Shown: positions 11,601-21,315, numbered from the stretch's first letter. The stretch is DNA of 64,000 nucleotides from Gammaproteobacteria bacterium (GCA_004173475.1 SEBU01000001.1:1364001-1428000); one strand, 5' to 3'. Program-made: numbers and translations. Notes: a model not told the origin generated them from the letters alone.

Positions 11601-12560
11601 GTCTATCCAGCTGACCACCATTGTTGTAGGGGCGGCTGACGCGCTCGAGGGCGTTTGCCCAGCGAGCCGCACGATCGCCAATAGATAGGTTTTTTCATGG
11701 TGACTTACCGTCCAGGGCACACTCTTATCCATATTGATGTTGGAAAAGATCCCATTCGCCAACCAATCCTTTATCAAAGGATTGTTATAAGACTCTAGGT
11801 ACCACGGGTTGCCGAGATTTTTGCTGCTCGCCGGAATCTCTTGAGAGGGCCCCCATAACAGCTCCCGCGCGATAGGGGTACTTACCAGTACTGCCTGTCC
11901 CTTGCTCTTTTCCGCATCACCCGCGGGCAACAGGGACATGCCCACCTCAATCGCGGCAACACTTCGGTTTGAGCCATCATTAAGATTGATGGGTACAATT
12001 GCCCGATAATTTGCTCCGTAATGTCGAACCTCCATGCCTTTTACAGGGTTTCCGGTTTTCAATGCAGAGCTTAGCAACGGGCTAATTTTGATGATGTCAT
12101 CACCGAACCGCTCCGCCTTATTTGCGCGTAAAAAAATGACTGCTTTAGGTTCTGCTGCCGAACTGAAAAAATGAATGTTGAGCTCACGGAAGCCGAGCGG
12201 AACCATTTGAATCCAGTAGTGTTCGAGCGTCTGCTGTAGTTGCTTACGTAATGTTGCGCTTTGTTCAGCGCCGCCACTACCGCCTTCCATATCGTGAACG
12301 ATAACGGCTTTATGGATGAGACTTGTAACGACGGTATCTTTAGCAATGAGCTCTGCAAAGACCTCCGCATGATGGAGCAAATCCTCTTGAGTAATATTGG
12401 AGGCAGAACCCACCGCCGCCTGCTCCAAAAGCAAACGCTGTTGCCACTCACTTTCCTGGCGTGTCAGTTCATTATGCAGAAGCACTACGAATAAGCCGGT
12501 AATAAGGAGAGTTATACACCACGGCATCCAGGTAAAGAGCCGCTTATTTTCTAGATCCAT
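8622..12560 (-). CDS. Large hybrid sensor histidine kinase (TM sensor, PAS, GAF, PAS, PAS, HisKA, HATPase, REC)
   Basis: SHELRTPLTAISGAL, GGTGLGLAICKEIIERMGG, C-terminal receiver LLVIEDDPEVAELF...MDIELPDMSGIEL. Confidence 0.92.
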   Translation of the reverse strand: MDLENKRLFTWMPWCITLLITGLFVVLLHNELTRQESEWQQRLLLEQAAVGSASNITQEDLLHHAEVFAELIAKDTVVTSLIHKAVIVHDMEGGSGGAEQSATLRKQLQQTLEHYWIQMVPLGFRELNIHFFSSAAEPKAVIFLRANKAERFGDDIIKISPLLSSALKTGNPVKGMEVRHYGANYRAIVPINLNDGSNRSVAAIEVGMSLLPAGDAEKSKGQAVLVSTPIARELLWGPSQEIPASSKNLGNPWYLESYNNPLIKDWLANGIFSNINMDKSVPWTVSHHEKTYLLAIVRLAGQTPSSASAAPTTMVVSWIDVSAELAAYLGARQTLITNYLAGWILSLAVLWFLLRLNRRHILQVLRDHSDLVKKERDLSEQSRQRLNLALVSSESGFWEWNIATNQAYFSKEWRAMCGLEGDEGTGDIEEWMARVHPSDKRASYNEMIRHIKGETPMFENEYRLRVADGDYKWIFTRGKVVEWLPDGKAALMLGVYTDITDRKKNEIIVVRQQAALRALNQIASVPFSSAEDQLRHALEIGARYFGLPCGVISRVQGKQYQIKIIVGQTCQRSAEGPLSNYFCEFTLREQDVFSSDEISKSEYANHYATDHMKVDSYIGVPIWLQGKMYGTLSFDSERSRHQPYDDLDKDFMRLLSRWVGITLERWQDQSEQQLLLDRFEKLCNQLPGFLYQYQLNADGRNFFPFASSGIEEIYGVSAEEVKEDATHVFNVVHPDDIGWVSESISASAASLKNWNVTFRIIHPRRGEIWVRGEARPEQLKGGDTLWHGYLQEVTEEKLAAIKLQEINALREAIFDAASVAIISTDTKRVIKTFNKGAERLLGYSAAEVIDKHTPTEFHLESEIKARAAALSREFGTDIPSGPEVFSAKSRQGDEDENEWTYVRKDGSHLPVIVTSSVLRSADGEITGYMGIARDISEIKRMDRMKSEFISTVSHELRTPLTAISGALGIVVNGAAGELPNTAIKMLNIAHKNSLRLIHLVNDLLDMEKLNAGKMYFDLKSQPIIPIISQSIDANSAYAAQYQVKFVLNSFVRDDLRVVVDFQRLQQVLANYLSNAAKFSPPDETVELRVEGIYNSVRVSVIDKGPGIPDEFRSRIFQKFSQADSSDSRQKGGTGLGLAICKEIIERMGGRVGFLSEVGKGSEFYFEIPFEESMSAPPPPPVTNGQRNATGERLLVIEDDPEVAELFATVLRAQNYRVDIAYSAQNALERLALYAYKALTMDIELPDMSGIELIRQLRSDASTKHIPIIVISANLDSERVANGRSTMFADVQWLQKPQPTAAIIAAIKKALNQ

Positions 12561-12745
12561 TGATCATCTCTTGCAGATATAGCCATCACTCTTTAATGCG
12601 ATTTAAGTTCTATATCCAGTGTAGTGCAGATTTTTTGAAGGGCCGAATTTGGGGACTGAATTTACGTACTGAATTTAAGGATCGAAATGACCGTCAATGA
12701 GAAGAGCGTAGCGATGATAGTTACTAAAACGAGTTGATGCTGAAA

Positions 12746-13057
12746 CTAATCCCCAACATCAGCACTTTTTGCAGCACGTTTACGACGGGCATCTTTAGGA
12801 TCCACCAGCAACGGGCGGTAAATCTCTACCCGATCTCCCGCATGCAGTACATGAGAGGCGCTTTTACTACCCAGGGACTCACCAAAAATTCCTAATTTGG
12901 CGGTGGGAATATTAATTTCAGGAAAATATTTCACTATGCCGGAACGCTCCACAGCTTGTAGCGCTGTAGTACCGGGCTCTACCAGCAGCGAAATGATTTT
13001 CTGTTTGTGCGGAAGTGCATAGGCGACCTCTACGGTAATTAAGTCGAAATCAGCCAT
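12746..13057 (-). CDS. rnfH: RnfH family ubiquitin-like protein
   Basis: MADFDLITVEVAYALPHKQKIISLLVEPGTTALQAVERSGI...DRVEIYRPLLVDPKDARRKRA; start set at internal ATG at 13057; next to ratA. Confidence 0.88.
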   Translation of the reverse strand: MADFDLITVEVAYALPHKQKIISLLVEPGTTALQAVERSGIVKYFPEINIPTAKLGIFGESLGSKSASHVLHAGDRVEIYRPLLVDPKDARRKRAAKSADVGD

Positions 13058-13064
13058 AGAATTC

Positions 13065-13520
13065 CTAACGATAAATTTGCTTGGCACGGGCGCAGAGCGC
13101 ATCAACCTGCTTGCCAGCAACTGATTCGAATAGCTTGCCAATAGCCATACCAAGTAGCCGGTTTTTTAATTCAAACTCAAGATCAAAGCTGACTTTGCAG
13201 GCATTCTCACCCAAAGCAGTAAAACGCCAAAAACCGTGTAGTGATTTGAATGGGCCATCTACCAGCGTCATGCTCATAAGTGTCGGTGACTGAAGATGAT
13301 TGCGGGTTATAAAACTGTGGGTGACTCCCGCTTTACTTAAATCCAGGCGAGCTTCCAGCCACTCGCCTTCGCGCTTAAGTATTTCCGCACCTACGCAGCC
13401 ATCCAGATATTGGGGATATGCTTCAATGTCATTCACCAAGTCAAACATCTGCTGCGCAGAATAATTAACGAGTGCTGAGCGATTTACCCTGTGCGACACA
13501 AATAATTCTCCACGACCCAA
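13065..13520 (-). CDS. ratA: RatA/COQ10-type START domain protein
   Basis: NRSALVNYSAQQMFDLVNDIEAYPQYLDGCVGAEIL...FDLEFELKNRLLGMAIGKLFE; ratA-rnfH arrangement. Confidence 0.88.
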   Translation of the reverse strand: MGRGELFVSHRVNRSALVNYSAQQMFDLVNDIEAYPQYLDGCVGAEILKREGEWLEARLDLSKAGVTHSFITRNHLQSPTLMSMTLVDGPFKSLHGFWRFTALGENACKVSFDLEFELKNRLLGMAIGKLFESVAGKQVDALCARAKQIYR

Positions 13521-13528
13521 GATCGCTA

Positions 13529-14911
13529 TTAATCAGCAACCAGGCGGGTCGCTATAGGGAAAAATAAATTGATAATGATCGCCAAGACTGCAATCGGCGA
13601 AACATAGCGCAGCACCCAGCGCCATACGGCGAGTAAGCGCGGGTGATCCTGTTGCATCTCGTGGGCTGATAGCTCGCGTTTCATTATCCAACCAACAAAA
13701 ATAGCGGTAAGCAAACCGCCGCTAGGCAGAAGCAAGTTGGTGGTAAAGAAATCGAGACAAGAATAGAAGTTCATGCCCCAGAGCAACTCTTGCTCTGACC
13801 ACTGGTTGAAGGATAGGACTGACCCCAATCCTAATAGCCATGCGGCACCCGCTACCAAAAGACTAGCGCTGATACGGTGGAAACCAAATCGTTCATGCAA
13901 ATAGGCAACGCCCGGCTCAAGCAACGACATAGTGGAGCTCCAAGCTGCAAGCACCACCATCCCAAAAAAGGCAATACCCAAAAATGTACCCATGGGCATA
14001 GAGCCGAAAGCGACCGGCAAGGTGACAAACATAAGCCCTGGACCACTGCTGGGTTCGATCCCGGGCGTCGCAAATACGAAAGCAAAAATCGCCACGCCCG
14101 TGAGAAGCCCTACGAGCACATCGAGCACTGCAACGGTTATCACCGTCTTACCAATTGATGCAGTGCTGGGCATGTAAGCACCGTAAGCCATGATGGCTCC
14201 CATACCTATGCTTAGCGTAAAGAAGGCGTGGCCGAGGGCCAATAACGCAGAGTTCCAGGATAGATCTTCGATGTTAAAGCTAAACATAAACCGGGCGCTG
14301 GTCATGATTTCGCCAGTGGTAAAGGCATAACCCAGCAGAATCAGTAACAATATAAACAATGTAGGCATCATAAAGCGGATGGCATTTTCCAGGCCTTTAG
14401 TAACGCCAAACATCAACACCAAAGCAGTCATCGAGATGAAAGCCGTGTGCCATTGCACCAAGCGACTTTGGTCGGCCAAAAGCGTATTGAACAGCTCGTT
14501 AGAACTCTCACCGTTAAGACCACCAAACTTCCCTTCGATGGCCGCGACAAGGTAATCCAACGTCCATCCGGCGATGACGGAATAGTAAGAAAGGATAAAA
14601 AAACCAGCCAGCACCCCCATCCAACCTATGATTGACCACAGCCGCGTAGAACCTATGTCGCTACTGATATTGGACATAGCGGTGACGGGGTTCGCACGGC
14701 CTTTACGGCCAATCATAATCTCGGCCATCATGATGGGGATGCCAACCAAGGCAACGCACACCAAATAAAGCAGCACAAATGCCGCACCGCCGTTTTCGCC
14801 CGTGATGTAAGGGAACTTCCAGATATTACCCAATCCAACAGCAGAGCCGGTGGCCGCCAGGATAAAGCTGCCGCGCCCCCAGATGGCGTGCTGTTTAAGT
14901 CGTTTAGCCAT
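13529..14911 (-). CDS. Sodium-dependent neurotransmitter:sodium symporter (NSS/SNF) family transporter
   Basis: GRGSFILAATGSAVGLGNIWKFPYITGENGGAAFVLLYL motif; start set at internal ATG 14911 (MAKRLKQHAIW); ORF extends further upstream. Confidence 0.92.
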   Translation of the reverse strand: MAKRLKQHAIWGRGSFILAATGSAVGLGNIWKFPYITGENGGAAFVLLYLVCVALVGIPIMMAEIMIGRKGRANPVTAMSNISSDIGSTRLWSIIGWMGVLAGFFILSYYSVIAGWTLDYLVAAIEGKFGGLNGESSNELFNTLLADQSRLVQWHTAFISMTALVLMFGVTKGLENAIRFMMPTLFILLLILLGYAFTTGEIMTSARFMFSFNIEDLSWNSALLALGHAFFTLSIGMGAIMAYGAYMPSTASIGKTVITVAVLDVLVGLLTGVAIFAFVFATPGIEPSSGPGLMFVTLPVAFGSMPMGTFLGIAFFGMVVLAAWSSTMSLLEPGVAYLHERFGFHRISASLLVAGAAWLLGLGSVLSFNQWSEQELLWGMNFYSCLDFFTTNLLLPSGGLLTAIFVGWIMKRELSAHEMQQDHPRLLAVWRWVLRYVSPIAVLAIIINLFFPIATRLVAD

Positions 14912-15026
14912 GAAAGCTCCAAAAATGGATGTTTGTGACTTGTAAGGTGAATTGTAACGGGATTGCCTCCACAAGATAAGTCCAGTGAGATCAAGCGCAT
15001 GCGCGAAACTTCTCACAAAATACGCG

Positions 15027-15032
15027 TATAAT
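15027..15032 (+). promoter_or_regulatory. Candidate -10 box (TATAAT) upstream of smpB
   Basis: Exact TATAAT about 48 bp before the smpB ATG; no convincing -35 box. Confidence 0.35.
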
Positions 15033-15079
15033 GCGCGCCTGCTTCCGGAAGGGGTTTTAATTAGGAGCCTATAGACGTT

Positions 15080-15565
15080 ATGGCCAAGAAAAATACGCAA
15101 AAAAATAATGGCAGCACCATCGCTCTCAACAAGAAAGCCAAGTTCGATTATCACCTGTCTGACCGCTTCGAATGTGGAATGGTACTGCAGGGCTGGGAAG
15201 TAAAAAGCTTGCGTGCTGGCAAAACCCAGCTAACCGATTGTTACGTGTTCTTTAAAAACAACGAAGCGTGGCTCTTAGGCGCGCAAATCACACCTATTCA
15301 ATCTGTATCTACTCATTACGTGGTGGACCCGACCCGTACGCGCAAGCTTTTGCTGAATCGTCGCGAAATAACGCGGCTGCAGGAAGCATCACAGCAAAAG
15401 GGTTATACAGTTGTAGCAACCGCCTTTTACTGGAAAGCGCATCTGATTAAATGTGAGATTGCGTTGGCGAAAGGTAAGCAAGAGCACGATAAGCGCGAGA
15501 CTGAAAAAGAACGCGATTGGGCGCGACAAAAACAGCGCATTTTCCAAACCGGAAATAAGGATTAA
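15080..15565 (+). CDS. smpB: SsrA-binding protein SmpB
   Basis: [41 protein letters not shown]-terminal [18 protein letters not shown]. Confidence 0.96.
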   Translation: MAKKNTQKNNGSTIALNKKAKFDYHLSDRFECGMVLQGWEVKSLRAGKTQLTDCYVFFKNNEAWLLGAQITPIQSVSTHYVVDPTRTRKLLLNRREITRLQEASQQKGYTVVATAFYWKAHLIKCEIALAKGKQEHDKRETEKERDWARQKQRIFQTGNKD

Positions 15566-15811
15566 AACTCCAGGCGTGCCCGTATTAGCGAGCCGGTAAC
15601 AGAGAGAGCACAAGATCGTGAAGTTAGCTATTTGGGAGATGCGACTACGTCCTGTAAGCATACGACCTGCCAGCGTGGGCGCGTTGTAATATAAACTCTC
15701 TTTAAAAACAACGAAGCATGGTACGGCGAGGTGACACGCAACACTTGCAAGCGTCATCTCCAACCGCAATAATCTTTTATACTTTCGGCAACGATTGACC
15801 GAGGCCTTCCG

Positions 15812-16609
15812 ATGAACGCAACTGTCCCCGCACTACCGCTGGATGCTCTCTGGGAATCCATTCGCAGCCAAACGCGTAAACAAGCAGACAATGAACCTGT
15901 GTTGGCGAGCTTTCTCTACGCCACAATCCTCAACCATGACACTCTCGAAGCTGCGCTTAGCTTCCACCTTGCTAACAAGCTTGATAGCCCCGCGTTGCCC
16001 GCAATGCTAGTACGTGAAGTGATTGAGCAGGCGATGCGTTCCAGTCCAGACATTGGCCTTGCTGTGCGCGCGGATTTACAAGCCGTAAGTGAACGCGACT
16101 CAGCATGCTGCTCTCTGGTGACACCCTTCCTTTATTTCAAAGGCTTCCATGCACTACAGGCCTATCGCGTAGCCCACTGGCTTTGGCTGCAAGGGCGCAA
16201 CTCGCTCGCACTATTTCTGCAGAATCGTATCTCCTGCGTTTTTGCGGTAGATATTCACCCCAACGCCAAAATTGGTAAGGGCATTATGTTCGATCATGCC
16301 ACCGGAATCGTAATCGGTGAAACAGCGGTGGTTGAAGACAATGTTTCCATCATGCAATCGGTCACCCTGGGCGGAACCGGTAAAGAACATGGGGATCGCC
16401 ATCCTAAAGTTCGCAGTGGTGTACTTATTAGTGCAGGTGCAAAAGTGCTGGGCAATATCGAAATTGGGGAATGCGCCAAGATAGGTGCCGGCAGTGTCGT
16501 TTTGAAAGATGTAGCTCCACGTACTACAGTTGCAGGTGTACCTGCGCGCGAATTGGGCACAAGCCCCTGTCTACAACCAGCGCGCGACATGAATCACCAG
16601 ATTAACTAG
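15812..16609 (+). CDS. cysE: Serine O-acetyltransferase
   Basis: SATase N-terminus plus hexapeptide repeats; DIHPNAKIGKGIMFDHATGIVIGETAVVEDNVSIMQSVTLGGTGKEHGDRHPK. Confidence 0.95.
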   Translation: MNATVPALPLDALWESIRSQTRKQADNEPVLASFLYATILNHDTLEAALSFHLANKLDSPALPAMLVREVIEQAMRSSPDIGLAVRADLQAVSERDSACCSLVTPFLYFKGFHALQAYRVAHWLWLQGRNSLALFLQNRISCVFAVDIHPNAKIGKGIMFDHATGIVIGETAVVEDNVSIMQSVTLGGTGKEHGDRHPKVRSGVLISAGAKVLGNIEIGECAKIGAGSVVLKDVAPRTTVAGVPARELGTSPCLQPARDMNHQIN

Positions 16610-16668
16610 TGCTAGATAAACAACCTCAACAGGCGCTTGTTAACCGACAACTTGTGGTAAACGAGGCT

Positions 16669-17595
16669 ATGTTGCGATCTTCATTCGGATGGGTGCTGCG
16701 ATTACTCGCCACAACTGGGGTAATGTGGGCGCTGTCTTGCAGCTCAGCCGGTGCCGAAGAGCCAGTTCTTGTAGCAGTCAATTATGACCTCCCCGCCGAT
16801 TACCATCGCTTCCTGCGTGGTCGTGATCCACTCAATGTAAATTTCTTTGGCGGGCCCAGCGCACGCAGAGATGTTGTTGAGATGGTACTGCTCATGCAGG
16901 CACTTAATTTAGGTGGGTTCAAAAGACCTATAGAAATCCACGTAGAACCTAGTTATCTGCGCATTCTCCGAGGCGTTGCCGACGGCCAATTTATTAGCTC
17001 CGGCGCACTAATGTGGAAGGCCGATATTGATATGTTAGAAGCGGCCTATTTTGTAAGCCGTCCTGTCGTTAAAGAAGGAGAATTTCGGGTGGGCATCTAC
17101 ACAGGCGCAAAAAATCGTAACCGCCTTAATGCCATGCCACACTCCAAACTCAAGAATCTGAATGTTGTGACCAGCGCGCAATGGCAGAGCGATGTTCAAA
17201 CCTTGAAACGCCTGGGATTTAAAAACATCACCTACTCACCTAACTGGGTCAATATGGTACGCATGATCGGCGCTGAGCGTGCCGAAATAACCCTTGCGCC
17301 ATTTCAGACCACGCCCGATATGAGTATTACAGTAGACGATGTAACCCTGTATCCGATCAAGGATGTCACGGTCGCGATCTCAGGTTCACGTCACTGGCCA
17401 ATAAGCCGTAAGCATCCCCAAGGTAAAGATTTTTATACAGCGTTGGAACGTGGCTTAAATCAGCTCGAGGTGAAGGGAATTATTCAGCAAGCCTATCGTG
17501 AATGCGGTTTTTTCCATCCTGATGTTGCGCAGTGGACGTTACTGAAACCGACCATAGACACGCAACCGTCTCCTGTTAAACATCTACCAAATTAG
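16669..17595 (+). CDS. Secreted solute-binding-like protein (ABC substrate-binding fold)
   Basis: Signal peptide MLRSSFGWVLRLLATTGVMWALSCSSAGA; bacterial SBP-like body; ORF can also start at GTG 16609. Confidence 0.6.
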   Translation: MLRSSFGWVLRLLATTGVMWALSCSSAGAEEPVLVAVNYDLPADYHRFLRGRDPLNVNFFGGPSARRDVVEMVLLMQALNLGGFKRPIEIHVEPSYLRILRGVADGQFISSGALMWKADIDMLEAAYFVSRPVVKEGEFRVGIYTGAKNRNRLNAMPHSKLKNLNVVTSAQWQSDVQTLKRLGFKNITYSPNWVNMVRMIGAERAEITLAPFQTTPDMSITVDDVTLYPIKDVTVAISGSRHWPISRKHPQGKDFYTALERGLNQLEVKGIIQQAYRECGFFHPDVAQWTLLKPTIDTQPSPVKHLPN

Positions 17596-17609
17596 ACACG
17601 TCCATTAAC

Positions 17610-18434
17610 TTATTTTGTTGGGCTCATCCATTTCAACGGCGGAAATTGTTTAACTAGAAATTTATTTTCCAAGTCACGCAAGCCTTCTTCCTGCTCTGAT
17701 TGCGCCTGCGAAGAAAGCGTAACCTCTAAACCGTCCAACACACGATTGCTAAGCTCGATAAAAGGCATTTGATCTATCCATTCATCTATAGTGGGTTTTG
17801 GAATTTTATTCGTAAACACATTAATCCTGCTCATCACACAATATGTAATCAATAAATGTTTTCTACTTAGGGGAAAAATTAAAAAAGAAACCATTCCATC
17901 ATCATAAACATTTTTGTTGACCACGGCATCGAAGCGCGCTGCGAGACAAGGCATATTGGGCTGTTGCCGCCAGTTCTGAGGCACAAGCCAGGACTGCTGA
18001 TCCCCACTCAATGAAAAATCATTACCAAATTTCAACGTTAAATAATTAGTTATCCCCGCTTCTAATACTCTGGGATTAAAAAAATTCAGTTCGCTCGTCG
18101 GTTGTTTAGGTACAAAGATTCCCGCGTACATATCCACCGAACCTAAATGCCCGGTAAACCAGGGGCCGTAAAAATCCCAACTACGACGAATCAATTCCTG
18201 TGAACGCCATTTATCGCCTCCAATACCAACAATATCCGTCTGTAATTGTGAGAGGTCATATTCATTGTGAGGATCAACGGTACAACTGCTGGATTGCGTA
18301 TTATTTTGCGGAACGCGAAAAATAATTTGCGTTCCACTAAGATCAACAATCTTTTTTTCAGCTGAACTAAAATCCGGTCCCTTCGGTCGTAAAAAACCTG
18401 TTTGGGTACGGATGCGCTTTGGCCAATAAAACAT
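17610..18434 (-). CDS. Hypothetical protein
   Basis: Intact 274-aa ORF beginning MFYWPKRIRTQTGFLRPKGPDFSS; family not recognised. Confidence 0.6.
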   Translation of the reverse strand: MFYWPKRIRTQTGFLRPKGPDFSSAEKKIVDLSGTQIIFRVPQNNTQSSSCTVDPHNEYDLSQLQTDIVGIGGDKWRSQELIRRSWDFYGPWFTGHLGSVDMYAGIFVPKQPTSELNFFNPRVLEAGITNYLTLKFGNDFSLSGDQQSWLVPQNWRQQPNMPCLAARFDAVVNKNVYDDGMVSFLIFPLSRKHLLITYCVMSRINVFTNKIPKPTIDEWIDQMPFIELSNRVLDGLEVTLSSQAQSEQEEGLRDLENKFLVKQFPPLKWMSPTK

Positions 18435-19008
18435 TTATGTCGCCTTTGAAGTCGAGCGTTGAAAAACAGAGATTACCGGAAGGTTTGTTTTTTAAAAGCG
18501 AAATTTGTGGCAATTGAACACAGTGAGAATCAATTCAATTCTAATAGCGTTCGTGGTACTCGTAAAAACTCCGGTGAAGATTTACCTTTGTTGATCGAAT
18601 GGGATCACGTGTGATGTAAACATTTGCAGCATAAGTAGAAAACATTTATTAGAACACTGCGATCAAAATGCACACCCATAATACATCTAAGCTTTTTGTT
18701 TAAATGTTTACTAACGAACGCTGTAAAGATAGAAAAAGAATTAGCCTCGATTTACTTACTATTTTCAATTTGGGATAAAACTTCAGGCTTAGATTCTTTT
18801 TATAAGAAAGGTTCGATGTGATTGCTGAGCGCAACCACATTAGGAATTGTCAAAAGAGAAAGCAGAAAGGCGGGAATAACAAATTTTACAATCAATAATA
18901 GCAAACACAATTATCGCATGGACATTCAGCTTTCTATTCAAATCTAACGGTGATCAAATTGCTGAGCCATAAAAATTGAACTAAAAATTTGAATACTACT
19001 GCTAAACG

Positions 19009-21243
19009 TTAAAGCGCTTCCAATTTTGCATACTGCATCACTAAACGTTTGCTACCGGCTTCACTAAAGTTTACCTGGATCACCGCGTTATCACCCGAAC
19101 CCTCAAAGTGCAAGATTACACCCTCACCAAAAATAGCATGTTTAACACGCTGACCAAGACGAAAGCCTGTGCCTTCACCGTTGTCGTACATGGGTTGGCG
19201 AGAAGATGGTTGAGTGTGAGCGCGATTAAATGACACTGGTCTTGTTACAGCGGCTTTTAGCCGCACCTCTTGTATGGATTCAGCAGGAATTTCTCTCACG
19301 AAGCGCGAGACACTGTTAAATGTCTCCGAGCCATAAAGTCGTCGAGTTTCCGCGTAGGAAATAAATAATTTTTGCATGGCGCGGGTAATACCCACGTAGC
19401 ACAAGCGACGCTCTTCTTCCAAACGATCAGGGTCGTCCGCCGACATTTTATGCGGGAACATACCTTCTTCAACGCCGGCCAAAAACACCAGCGGAAATTC
19501 TAACCCCTTGGCAGAATGAAGCGTCATTAATTGTACCGCATCTTCAAACTCGTCTGCTTGGGTTTCTCCTGCATCCAACGCCGCCGTGTCTAAAAATTGT
19601 TGCAGCACGCTTAAGTCTTCATTTTCTTCGTCAGCATCGAATGCGCGGCAAGCGGTAATGAGTTCCTGCAGGTTCTCGCCACGCGCCTGACCTTTTTCAC
19701 CTTTTTCGTTTTGGTGAAACTCCAGTAGGCCAGTGTTCTCCAAAACCAGCTGCGCGATTTGGTCAAGCCCTGGCGTGTCACCATGAATATCTATTTCACA
19801 TGCGTCCTGCGCGAGCTTGGTAACAATATTTAAAAAACTTTGCACCGCATTGCCGGCACGCGCAGTGAAGATGCGCTTTTCTACCATTTGCTCCGCGGCC
19901 TGCCAAAGCGAGCAACCCTGCTCGCGCGCATACTCACGGATATCATCTACGGTTTTTCCGCCAATGCCACGTGTGGGCGTATTAATAACACGTTCGAAAC
20001 CTGCATCGTCGTGGCGATTACTGATCAATCTCATGTACGCGATGGCATTTTTAATTTCAAGTCGATCATAGAAACGTTGGCCGCCGTAAATTCGGTAGGC
20101 AATTCCCTCGCGCAACAAGGCTTCTTCAAGCACCCGCGATTGCGCGTTTGAGCGATACAAAATTGCACAGGAATCGTTGCGATTACCTTTGCGAACCCAA
20201 TCCTGAATTCGTTCAACAATAAAACGCGCTTCGTCTTGTTCGTTGTAGGCAGCATAAAGGGAAATAGGCTCACCTTTATCACCCTCGGTCCACAAATTTT
20301 TTCCTAACCGCCCGGAATTATTAACAATCACGCCATTGGCCGCCGTTAAAATATGGCCGGTTGATCGATAATTTTGTTCAAGTCGAATGGTTTGGGTATG
20401 ACTAAAATCTTGCGTGAATCGTTGAATGTTTTCGATTTTCGCGCCGCGCCAACCATAAATAGATTGATCGTCATCACCCACCGCCGTTACGCAAGATTCT
20501 TTTCCTGCGAGCATACGCAGCCAGGCATATTGCACGCTGTTGGTATCCTGGAATTCATCCACCAAAATAAAGGGAAAACGATTGCGATAGTGTTCAAGTA
20601 TGTGCGGCTTGTTCAACCAAAGTTCGTGAGCGCGCAATAAAATTTCTGCAAAATCTACCATGCCACCACGCTGACAATCTGCTTCATAGGCGCGATAAAC
20701 TTGCAGCATTGTTTTTATAAAAGGGTCGCCGGTTTCCTGAATATGTTGAGGCCGCAAGCCTTCATCTTTTTGCCCGTTGATATACCACTGCGCCTGTTTG
20801 AACGGCCACTTTTCATCGCTCAAATTTAAATTGGCATACACACGTTTGATTAAACGCAGCTGATCATCGCTATCCAAAATTTGAAAATTCTGCGGCAGGT
20901 TTGCATCCTGCCAGTGAGCTTTTAATAACCGATGTGCAATCCCATGGAACGTACCTACCCACATGCTGCGAGTGTTAACCGGCTGTCTCGCAATTAATGA
21001 AGAATCGGCAAATAATTCGTCCAATCGAGAACGCATTTCTCGCGCTGCTTTATTAGTAAATGTCACCGCCATGATTGAATAAGGCGACAATTGCTCAACC
21101 TGGATAAGCCACGCAATGCGATGTACCAACACACGTGTTTTGCCGCTGCCTGCACCAGCGAGAATCAATTGATTACAGGCGGGGGCTGACACGGCTTCGC
21201 GTTGAGCCTCGTTCAGGCCGCTGAGCAAATGTGAAAGTTCCAT
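19009..21243 (-). CDS. uvrD: DNA helicase II UvrD
   Basis: LNEAQREAVSAP, AGAGSGKTRVL, VDEFQDTN, GDDDQSIYGWRGA, LEQNYRS, TLHSAKGLEFPLVF, YVGITRAM motifs. Confidence 0.96.
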   Translation of the reverse strand: MELSHLLSGLNEAQREAVSAPACNQLILAGAGSGKTRVLVHRIAWLIQVEQLSPYSIMAVTFTNKAAREMRSRLDELFADSSLIARQPVNTRSMWVGTFHGIAHRLLKAHWQDANLPQNFQILDSDDQLRLIKRVYANLNLSDEKWPFKQAQWYINGQKDEGLRPQHIQETGDPFIKTMLQVYRAYEADCQRGGMVDFAEILLRAHELWLNKPHILEHYRNRFPFILVDEFQDTNSVQYAWLRMLAGKESCVTAVGDDDQSIYGWRGAKIENIQRFTQDFSHTQTIRLEQNYRSTGHILTAANGVIVNNSGRLGKNLWTEGDKGEPISLYAAYNEQDEARFIVERIQDWVRKGNRNDSCAILYRSNAQSRVLEEALLREGIAYRIYGGQRFYDRLEIKNAIAYMRLISNRHDDAGFERVINTPTRGIGGKTVDDIREYAREQGCSLWQAAEQMVEKRIFTARAGNAVQSFLNIVTKLAQDACEIDIHGDTPGLDQIAQLVLENTGLLEFHQNEKGEKGQARGENLQELITACRAFDADEENEDLSVLQQFLDTAALDAGETQADEFEDAVQLMTLHSAKGLEFPLVFLAGVEEGMFPHKMSADDPDRLEEERRLCYVGITRAMQKLFISYAETRRLYGSETFNSVSRFVREIPAESIQEVRLKAAVTRPVSFNRAHTQPSSRQPMYDNGEGTGFRLGQRVKHAIFGEGVILHFEGSGDNAVIQVNFSEAGSKRLVMQYAKLEAL

Positions 21244-21315
21244 GGGCGTTTACACTAATTAAGCGAGAGTTGGAATTCTACTGGCTAGATGTACAGATTG
21301 CCATTATTTTTACGA

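Noticed and set aside
12071-12451. 126-aa ORF inside the hybrid kinase
   Set aside because: Alternative frame of a well-supported long CDS
15389-15769. 126-aa minus-strand ORF overlapping smpB
   Set aside because: Mostly antisense to smpB with no recognisable family
15566-15811. tmRNA (ssrA) downstream of smpB
   Set aside because: No tag-peptide frame or tRNA-like CCA end could be recognised in the gap
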